Positions 56,894 through 64,000 of a stretch of 64,000 nucleotides of DNA are shown here, one piece after another. Source of the DNA: Albugo candida (Eukaryota; Oomycota; Peronosporomycetes; Albuginales; Albuginaceae). Made by a program: the position numbers and the translations under genes. The first letter of the stretch is position 1. Each line of letters opens with the position of its first letter. The stretch spans positions 1 to 64,000 of the forward strand of contig CAJNAR010000019.1 of NCBI GenBank assembly GCA_905220665.1. The letters are read 5' to 3'. The notes under the pieces are model-generated. The model made no database searches. It was not told the DNA's origin and was given only the letters and a program-made list of their open reading frames with translations.

Positions 56894-59433
56894 ATGGGAA
56901 ACAGCGACAGTAAAAGCAGATTTAGAGAAAGCGTATATAAATTGAACAATGAGATCATTTCCGCGAAAAATCTCGAGTTCTGGGACAAGTTGTGGCGAAT
57001 TCCAACCGCAGCAGAAGAAATCTACACATTAATCCAGCCTGACGATGTTCGAATGCTACGAAGACAACAACCAGCTAATCTCGCCACAATGGTCCGCCAG
57101 GCGATATCTCAATTGACGCAGATTGTCAAGACCCCGCTGCCTAAGTACTATTCACAAGCAACAAACTGCGTACGGCACGCTACTCGAACAAACTTCTATT
57201 TACTCACTGATCTAAATTAGGTTCGCATCTTGACTCGATTGATTCCATTCATATTGGAGGATTCTTGTACGTGATAGAATACCCGCAAACGTCTGCGATG
57301 AATGCTTACAAACGCTGAAAAGCGGATGAGTTTGTAGAGCAGCTTTTCTGGATTCCTCCTTTGGAATGCAACGTAAGAGTGAAGCATAACGAGAGCGAAG
57401 CTGAGGACGACAAAAATGCTTCGAACACTCTGGATAGCGAATACATGGATGAAGTAGTGGCAACATCAACATTAGCGAGACAATTGGTTCATGCTATAAT
57501 GGGGCTATTGTTTCTGCCCGATTACACAGTTTCTAATCAAGCTTACAAAGGTTATGGAGAAGAACTACAGTGTGTAATTCGGTCTGACGAATCACAAGAA
57601 CCTCGTGTGTACCCTTCTGTACTTTGGGCTCCTGGTGTGGGGTATCCGGATGCAAATGTGAACAGCACGGTGCAATTCGATAAGAACCGTAAAGAAGTGC
57701 TCAAGCTCTTATTGACATGTTTTTCTGGAATTTTATTTCAGACCGCCGAAAGCTGTACGAGTTGGAGCGATCGGTTCTTAAAAATCGCAACAGCGGACGA
57801 GTGTCCGTTTGCATCAACTTTGTTTTACTCGTTACTAAATGTGATGGTGACCTATGATCCAGTCGGATGGGGAGTCCCGTACGCAACTACTATTGTCAAT
57901 GATGACCGAGACTCTTTAGTTGATGCCGCGTTGCAAGTATTTCTAGTGCTACTCGATTTTGGACAGACAAAAGCAATAATGAACGTGGATTCTGCTCAGC
58001 CTGCAACGAAGGCGTACTTCAATATCAATGATGCGAAAAAACACAAGGGAACAAACAAGAAAGAGAGTGCGTCTACTGCAGCCACCGAAGTCGACACACT
58101 TCCAAATGCTTCATCTACCAAGACTTTATCGACTCCATCAGAGTTTAATAATGTATATAGACGGCTACTAGCAACACTTTCACGAGAAGAAGACCTACAT
58201 TTAGTGCTCAATAGCATTTCTCGACTCTTGAATAATTATCATCAGTCAATGAGCACATTACTACCCAATTCTATCAAGCAAATTACTTGCCATCAAGAGC
58301 TTCTAGTTTTATTGTGGAAATTGCTCGATGAGAACAAGAACTCGCTTCGGTTTGTATTACAAAAGCTCGACACCAATCAATTGGTAATCCCGTTGTTGTT
58401 TCTGATGTATGAAGGACGACAAGAGCCTTCCAAAGTGGGAATGATACATATATGCACCTTCATTTTATTGCTACTCAGTGGTGAGCGCGATTTCGGTGTC
58501 AATCTCAACAAATCTTTTGATCTGCGACTGCCGCTCGATCTGCCGATATTTTCAGGAAATCACGCCGATTTGTTGGTAGTTTGTCTGCACAAGATCATCG
58601 TCAGTGGTTATGAAAAGCTGAATTCAGTGTACAATTGCTTCTTGACAATTATTTGCAACATTTCGCCCTACTGCATGAAGCTGCACATGGTACGTTGTCG
58701 TCCTCTGGCTTCTTTCGTGTCACTCACTCAATAGATAATGTAGGTGGCAAGTGTTCGTCTCCTGCGTTTATTTAAACTGTTTGCTCAGCCACGCTATCTA
58801 TTTGACAACGAAGCAAATCATCATCTGATTTTCTTCTTGCTGGAAGCGTTTGACAACATCATACAATATCAATACGAAGGTATGCTCAAAACCGATCTTA
58901 TTCACCACACATTGAAATTATTCAATGTGTACTTAGGCAATCAGCAATTGGTGTACGCAATAATACAAAACAAACAAGTCTTTTACCGTCTTCAGGATCT
59001 CAAGTTGTCTTCAACACAACGACGAGAGAGCTCGTCTGCAAGCGACATAATAGAGGATCAGCAATCCGGCGAAGCTTTGAGTGAAACTCCTGGTTTTGTT
59101 CCAACTGAAGAATGGCTAAAATCATGGAAGAAGAAGCTACCTTTAGCAACAAGCTTACGTCTTTTACAGCATCTTGTTCCCCAATTAGAAGCCGCAATTG
59201 AGAAAGCTGGTGGACATTTGGAGGAAGAAGCAATTCTGTATTTCTTAAGAGCGACGACTATGGTGGGATTACTCCCTGTTCCGCATCCAATTGTCATTCG
59301 CAAATACCAAATCAACCAGTACACTCATCTGTGGTTCACAACGTTTACTTGGGGAGTCATTTTTCTACGCAATCAGGTTCTTCCACTATTTGACGGCACA
59401 TCCATCACACTATTTACAATTAGTGTGTTATAA
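56894..59433 (+). CDS. HID1: HID1 (high-temperature dauer-forming 1) family protein
   Basis: Four exons: 56894-57169, 57221-57266, 57323-58689, 58744-59433, phases consistent, 792 residues as usual for the family. The N-terminus MGNSDSKSRFRESVYKLN carries the N-myristoylation Gly2 kept in HID1 proteins. FWDKLWRIPTAAEEIYTLIQ, PANLATMVRQAISQL, VRILTRLIPFILED and FVEQLFWIPP follow. The C-terminus has WLKSWKKKLPLATSLRLLQH, GLLPVPHPIVIRKYQINQYT and WGVIFLRNQ. HID1 is a peripheral Golgi protein needed for dense-core vesicle or acidified Golgi sorting in animals; its role in microbes is little known. A Ser/Thr-rich insert lies at about residues 380-420. Confidence 0.93.
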
Positions 59434-59855
59434 GGCTTGTTGTTATAACGTTACGTGTCAAAACGTTTACTGCTATAACGTGAACGCAACAACCCCAATA
59501 GTTGATACAAATTTTCCTGAGCATACGTGACATTCTGCGTTGGCTACTTCTACCGAGACAGATTCAACTATGTAATTAATACTGTTTTATGTATACCCGA
59601 TTGCTGTCGTGTCGTAATTTGCCCGCTACTTCAAACTAAATATGTGGGACAGGTTGGGAATGCAATCCCCTCATTGGCGATTGTCAATCGGAATATGAGC
59701 GAATGCTACTTTGGAAGCCGAGAGCTTCGCAGCCATTGATCTCTCCGATGGGTTTTTTGAGATAAATCAAGTGCAACCATCTCAATTACAACTTCTCATT
59801 CCTCATTTTCTACAAATCTGTCAACTTGATACATACGTCGATTAGTTGCTTGAAA
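59434..59855. other. Intergenic, nothing recognised
   Basis: Between HID1 and the secreted repeat protein. One 70-codon open frame (59527-59739) has no known features. This is the point where the dense gene block gives way to gene-poor sequence. Confidence 0.4.
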
Positions 59856-60995
59856 ATGAAAACACTGCTTCTGCTGTCTCCAATCGCGCAGCTCCTTTTT
59901 GTAGTGACTTTGTGTATGCGATGGAAAGTAAATGGTTTCTCAATCCATTCAACTAAGCCCAAATCCTCAAGTATTCAAAGATACGACTCCCAAGATTCAG
60001 CCAAAGACTACGTGGCACAACCATTAGCCCACGGCGAAGACTCCGATGTCGAAGCATCAGCCTCTGTACGTCAGCTCGTCGCGTCAGATGATTCATCTAT
60101 ACAACCGAGGCTTCGAAGCTATAAGAAGAAAAAGAATCCCAAAGTCGCTAAACCTCGCTCTGCATCTGGCTACCATGTACGAAAGAACCCAAACAATATA
60201 AAACGTACTGGAGAATCCTCATCGAAACCACTTCGTCGTTTTCCACAACACGATGAGAAGGAAAGCGATCTTGAGAATGCAAAACTGCTGCTACACTTTT
60301 CTGAAATTGCGGCAAACGGTAATCCAGATGCAGGCAAGAAGCGCGCTCGGTCTCAAACACCACACACGCCTTCAACTTCGACACTGCCAGCAAACAACAT
60401 GCTTCCGTTCAAGAAAAGGAAGCAACGAGCATCAGAAGCTAACGGAAATATGCGCGCCGTATTTCGCGCGCGAAAACACAGGGCACCAGGTCCTTCATCT
60501 GGTACAAATACACCTGGGGCAATACTAGCTCTTCCAGTTCCCAATTCCGCCCATCACTCTCGACACCCCCCTTCATCTCATCATCCTGTAACGGACGAGC
60601 AACCCCGCTCGGTACAAACTCCTCCATCTCCATCCTCTTCCCAAATCGAAGGAAGCAATCTGGTGCGAAGTGACTCGATCTCACCTCATTCATCCAATTC
60701 CGATCGAGTAGAAACCGATCCTAGTCTCGCCACAAAACCTTCTTCTCCTCGACATGGCTTACGTCCCGGCTCGACCTCACCTCATTCATCCAATTCCGAT
60801 CAGCCAAATACCGATCTGAGTCTCGCCACAAAACCTTCTTCTCCTCGACATCGCTTACGTCCCGGCTCGACCTCACCTCATTCATCCAATTCCGATCAGC
60901 CAAATACCGATCTGAGTCTCGCCATAAAACCTTCTTCTCCTCGACATGGCTTACGTCCCGGCTCGACCGCACCTCATTCAGCCGATTCCGATTAG
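59856..60995 (+). CDS. Secreted low-complexity repeat protein, interrupted by a stop
   Basis: From the ATG at 59856 the protein begins MKTLLLLSPIAQLLFVVTLC, a clear signal peptide; an in-frame Met 10 codons upstream would weaken it. The mature part is rich in Ser, Pro, His, Lys and Arg, has basic clusters such as KKRARSQTP and no globular domain. Three and a half 32-residue repeats (core KPSSPRHGLRPGS...PHSSNSD) fill the end. A TAG at 60993-60995 stands where sister repeats have CAG (Gln), and the same frame continues open to 61490, adding a further repeat and about 150 Pro/Arg-rich residues. So the intact gene was about 545 codons. A candidate effector or surface protein. No convincing RxLR motif is visible. 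Confidence 0.65.
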   Translation: MKTLLLLSPIAQLLFVVTLCMRWKVNGFSIHSTKPKSSSIQRYDSQDSAKDYVAQPLAHGEDSDVEASASVRQLVASDDSSIQPRLRSYKKKKNPKVAKPRSASGYHVRKNPNNIKRTGESSSKPLRRFPQHDEKESDLENAKLLLHFSEIAANGNPDAGKKRARSQTPHTPSTSTLPANNMLPFKKRKQRASEANGNMRAVFRARKHRAPGPSSGTNTPGAILALPVPNSAHHSRHPPSSHHPVTDEQPRSVQTPPSPSSSQIEGSNLVRSDSISPHSSNSDRVETDPSLATKPSSPRHGLRPGSTSPHSSNSDQPNTDLSLATKPSSPRHRLRPGSTSPHSSNSDQPNTDLSLAIKPSSPRHGLRPGSTAPHSADSD

Positions 60996-61060
60996 CCAAA
61001 TACCGACCCGAGTCTCGCCACAACACCTTCTCCACGACATGGCTTACGACCCGACTTTCT
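60674..61060 (+). repeat. 96-bp in-frame tandem repeat
   Basis: Units of 96 bp containing ACCTCATTCATCCAATTCCG and CCTTCTTCTCCTCGACATGG recur at about 60680, 60776, 60872 and 60968. The two middle units differ at only a few bases; the last is shortened and carries the C-to-T change that makes the stop codon. The unit length is a multiple of three, so copy-number changes keep the frame. Confidence 0.85.
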
Positions 61061-61490
61061 GTTGGATCAATTATCACTTCCAGTTCCACAAGGTGTTCAT
61101 ACCGGTCCAAGTCACTCCACTACACCTATCACTACACACGTTGTGGGAACCGACACGATGGCTCCTTCATCACATCCCGTCCCAAATGGCCTCGGCACAG
61201 AATTGAAACAATTTCCTTCATCAGTATTCGAAGGGCTAAATCCAGGCTTCTTCTCTACACCTTTCACTACAAGTCATGTGGGAACCAATTTGAGAAACCC
61301 CGATCGTCCCCCTTACGCTCCCCATGTTTCCAGAAGGATTTCGTATCAAACTGCTCCATCAAACAGGCCTCGACGTGGCCAAGCAACCAGAACAAGACCA
61401 CGCGGTCGGCCACCTCTTATTGCACGTCATAGAGCAACTGGAGGGATGCAACACACCCTCCAATTATCGCAGCCATCGCAATCCCCCTAA
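60996..61490 (+). pseudogene. In-frame continuation of the secreted repeat protein
   Basis: After the TAG at 60993-60995 the same frame stays open for 164 codons to a TAA at 61488-61490. It begins with the remainder of a repeat unit and then has Thr/Pro-rich sequence and a basic RPRRGQATRTRPRGRPP stretch. Continuity of the repeat across the stop shows it was once one protein. Confidence 0.7.
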
Positions 61491-62702
61491 CCACCGACAA
61501 TGCAAAGACGTAGAGTATCAGAACAGCATTTTCCCCATGTCATCCATATTGATGACTAGATTTACCTTAGCGAAGACTTGCCTTCATTACCTATCACTTT
61601 TTCTAATGAGATTTTCACTTTGCTTTTTTATAAAATCCTTTATCAAATATTAAGAGCTAGAGCCAGGACCCAACTACTCGCTTATTCTGCTGCATATTTG
61701 CGGTTTACCTTTCATATGAAGTATCTATGCACAGGACAAGCCAGCTCGTCTTCTCTCACATATGCAGTGTTTGGCTAAAGACTTTTAGTCAAGTATAGCG
61801 TAATTACCTTCTGCATACCTGACTTCTAAATACAACAGATCTTATTTACCTTTTTTATTCACATTACAGCATAAGTCGTTCAGATCCAAAAAGCATCACT
61901 CTCACTCTCATATGCATCTTTGCGTCAAAAATAGTGTCGACCTCGAAAGCTTCAGCTTCAGTTTTATTCATGATAGTATTGAATTCTTTCGCCGGCGATT
62001 TCACATATTTTCAGTTTTGATAGAGCCTTAAGACTCACGAAAAACGAGTAAAGCCGTTTCTCATAACCAAATTGGAGCTTCTGAGCAGTCATTCTACGAC
62101 CTTCACCTTTATATGTAGCTGATTATGACGACGGAGCGCTTGATGATCCGCTGAGAAATTGAATTGCGCAAATTCGTAGTCTTTTCAACATGTCAACTTT
62201 CCAGACAGCAAATCACAAGGTGATTCAAGGATGCTACTTGGAAAACGTTTTGCAGTTGCCTCCACATCGTCAAATCCATTTCAATATCCGAGTTCCAGGA
62301 TGGTGAAGTTGCGTGATCCACTCACTAGGCTGTCGGGGCTACGGTTTCTATGCGAAAATAATGCCTACAAACTCATTTAGCTCAGCATGGCGCTTCCTAT
62401 TAGTTGGAGAATGGCATTCGGACGCTCTGTATGGATTTGACGGCGAAAGGATCAGGAAATATGCTTATCGCCACTTGTAGGAATTGTATGAGACAAGAAG
62501 CAACAAATTGCCAAAGATCGATACTACCCGATACAACCTCTCGTTTCTTGAAGTCCCTTATATAATCCATTAGTGCAGCGGATGCTACATCCGCTTGAAG
62601 CTGGCTCACCGCTTCATCACTTAGGCCAGTAGATAACGCACCTAATAGAACTGGTGATTTTGCGATTCAATCTTTCTCAGGAGTAAACCGGGATAACGGG
62701 AA
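61491..62702. other. Gene-poor, one minus-strand open frame
   Basis: No recognised gene. A minus-strand frame at 62609-62400 (69 codons, MSQLQADVASAALMDYIRDF) is the best candidate for a gene fragment, with no identifiable family. The rest is AT-rich. Confidence 0.35.
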
Positions 62703-62849
62703 TGTTGGAAGGACTTAAGAATATGCTTTAGGTTTCTAGTCGCACTTGGTACTTAGTATAAACGATTGGTTAGGATTTTAATTGTCTAAAAATGAACCTC
62801 AGTTTCGGTAATTGTTTCCAACGCAACCGTCTTCGCTCACCTGCCAGGA
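62703..62849. repeat. Solo LTR, copy 2
   Basis: Exactly 147 bp, same length as the copy at 17013-17159 and about 80% identical (shared core GGTTTCTAGTCGCACTTGG and TTCGCTCACCTGCCA). It begins TGTTGG and is flanked by the 5-bp duplication GGGAA (62698-62702 and 62850-62854). The last three bases differ from copy 1 (GGA for ACA), so the right terminus has mutated. Confidence 0.8.
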
Positions 62850-62854
62850 GGGAA

Positions 62855-64000
62855 GACCTCCGATAGTCCCTACAATACGCATGAATTGCAAACGAGCATA
62901 TTGTATAATATTGGAGTGCTTCCTGTGGGTTCTGATGTGTGCGTCCGGGGTCTTTGACTGATACAGCCGAAGCTAAAAGTTATTACAAAGTCAGTCAGTC
63001 AGTCGAGCACACTCAGCTCCATCTATATACATGTCCATGCAGTCTTGCACGCAGAAGAACGCTTCACTCGACTCGATGAGGTGCCAAACAAAATCATAGA
63101 AAAGGAAATCCTTTCACGTCCATTCTGTTTCCATGGCGAATCTAGTGGTAGCAAAGGTGAATATTTGTGAACGCGCAAGCACAACACGGTTCATGTCAAC
63201 GTTTCGCGCTGGAACACAATGAGGTATCCAGCTGTTTGCTCCCACTCACACTTAGCTGTTTATTGTCATTGAGCCTACTTCAAGAAAGCAGAAGAGATGG
63301 TGCATTATTGAAGATGACTGTAGCATGCGAATATATCGCCAGTACTCTCTGTGTCATATCGAGTGCTACCGCTTCGCTAGCATGCGTAATACCCTAGAAA
63401 GGAACAATTAGCTGTTGCAAGAAATACGTCTCATCCAACATGTCAATCTATAGAAGAATTTGGTAAACACAAAGCGGACTTTCTGCTCCTTCTTAATAAC
63501 AGCAATTATGAAGTGAGCTCTTCATTACTTCACGCACAGACGGTACGCTTTGATTCAACAATCACTTATCTTATGATCTTATGGTCATGACCGATATAGA
63601 ATTATTGGATCGTATGAACTGATTAATCGACAAATTTTCTATCGCCCCAGGAGACCTTTTTATTGAAATAATCGGCGCTTGACTCATACTTTGCCTCCAT
63701 TCCGTAAATTCCTTACACAATTAAGTCACCGATGGATCTTATTCAGGTTCAGCTTGCTACTTAGTCTACAAGTATCACACTGCTCAGTTTGTGTAGCGAA
63801 TCGACCATCGCATCGTGCTTCCTACAAGGATTCAGCTCATTCAGCTCATGACATCTATTATCTGGAAGTTCTGATCGAACTGAGTAAGGGATGCAAAGCA
63901 AGCATACGTGAATGTACCTATCATATGCACTACAAAATAAATAAAACAAACGGTAAAGTAGTCTATCCTTTCTAACGACAGAACCGGTGGCTAGTTTCTC
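62855..64000. other. Nothing recognised
   Basis: Last 1.1 kb of the window. Short open frames (63167-63397, 63679-63975) show no domain or splice pattern, and no repeat relation to the rest of the window was noticed apart from the flanking LTR. Confidence 0.4.

Noticed and set aside
60060..60120. RxLR-like motif (RQLV followed by acidic residues) in the secreted repeat protein
   Set aside because: The fourth residue is not Arg and no dEER follows; calling it an RxLR effector would be unsupported.

Overview
The window starts at a chromosome end: positions 1-293 are an uninterrupted array of the 7-bp telomere unit CCCTAAA (TTTAGGG on the other strand). The genes carry many short GT-AG introns (about 43-115 bp), sit close together, and include a bacterial-type mitochondrial IF-2, a FYVE protein with basic-patch zinc finger, PIG-V, HID1, a class I PI-transfer protein and MED15. 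Together with the many MULE, Tc1/mariner, pogo and copia relics this fits an oomycete, most likely a compact-genome one such as a white rust (Albugo). The genus is inference; the eukaryotic, telomere-proximal nature is seen directly.

Layout. (1) 1-24.4 kb: a gene-poor subtelomere of decayed and nested mobile elements. It holds a DDE transposase relic (1.8-4.6 kb) carrying a fragment of a MULE 5' end, a fold-back repeat (8.2-9.1 kb), a minus-strand MULE relic (9.1-13.1 kb) interrupted by a Tc1/mariner element and a pogo element, both flanked by TA duplications, a second MULE with terminal inverted repeats (13.1-15.0 kb), a 147-bp solo LTR and a heavily broken copia element (19.1-23.2 kb). The only intact-looking gene here encodes a putative secreted protein (15.9-16.8 kb). 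(2) 24.4-30.7 kb: transition zone with a DENN-domain gene, a decayed DHHC palmitoyltransferase and a GRIP-domain golgin. (3) 31.7-59.4 kb: dense housekeeping block on both strands: mitochondrial IF-2, double-PHD protein, PIG-V, FYVE protein, MED15, PWWP/DEK-C/TFIIS-N protein, peroxisomal-type carrier, PX protein, PA2G4/EBP1, a divergent SMC ATPase, PITP and HID1. Neighbouring stop codons are as little as 12 bp apart and the PITP/HID1 start codons only 152 bp apart. (4) 59.8-64.0 kb: a secreted, low-complexity protein with 32-residue tandem repeats broken by one stop codon, then gene-poor sequence with a second copy of the same 147-bp solo LTR.

Several genes serve membrane identity and trafficking (DENN, GRIP golgin, FYVE, PX, PITP, HID1), and others serve chromatin or transcription (PHD, MED15, PWWP, SMC). 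They are not an operon; proximity may be chance. Exon models were built by hand from splice consensus, reading-frame phase and family alignment from memory; no searches were run.
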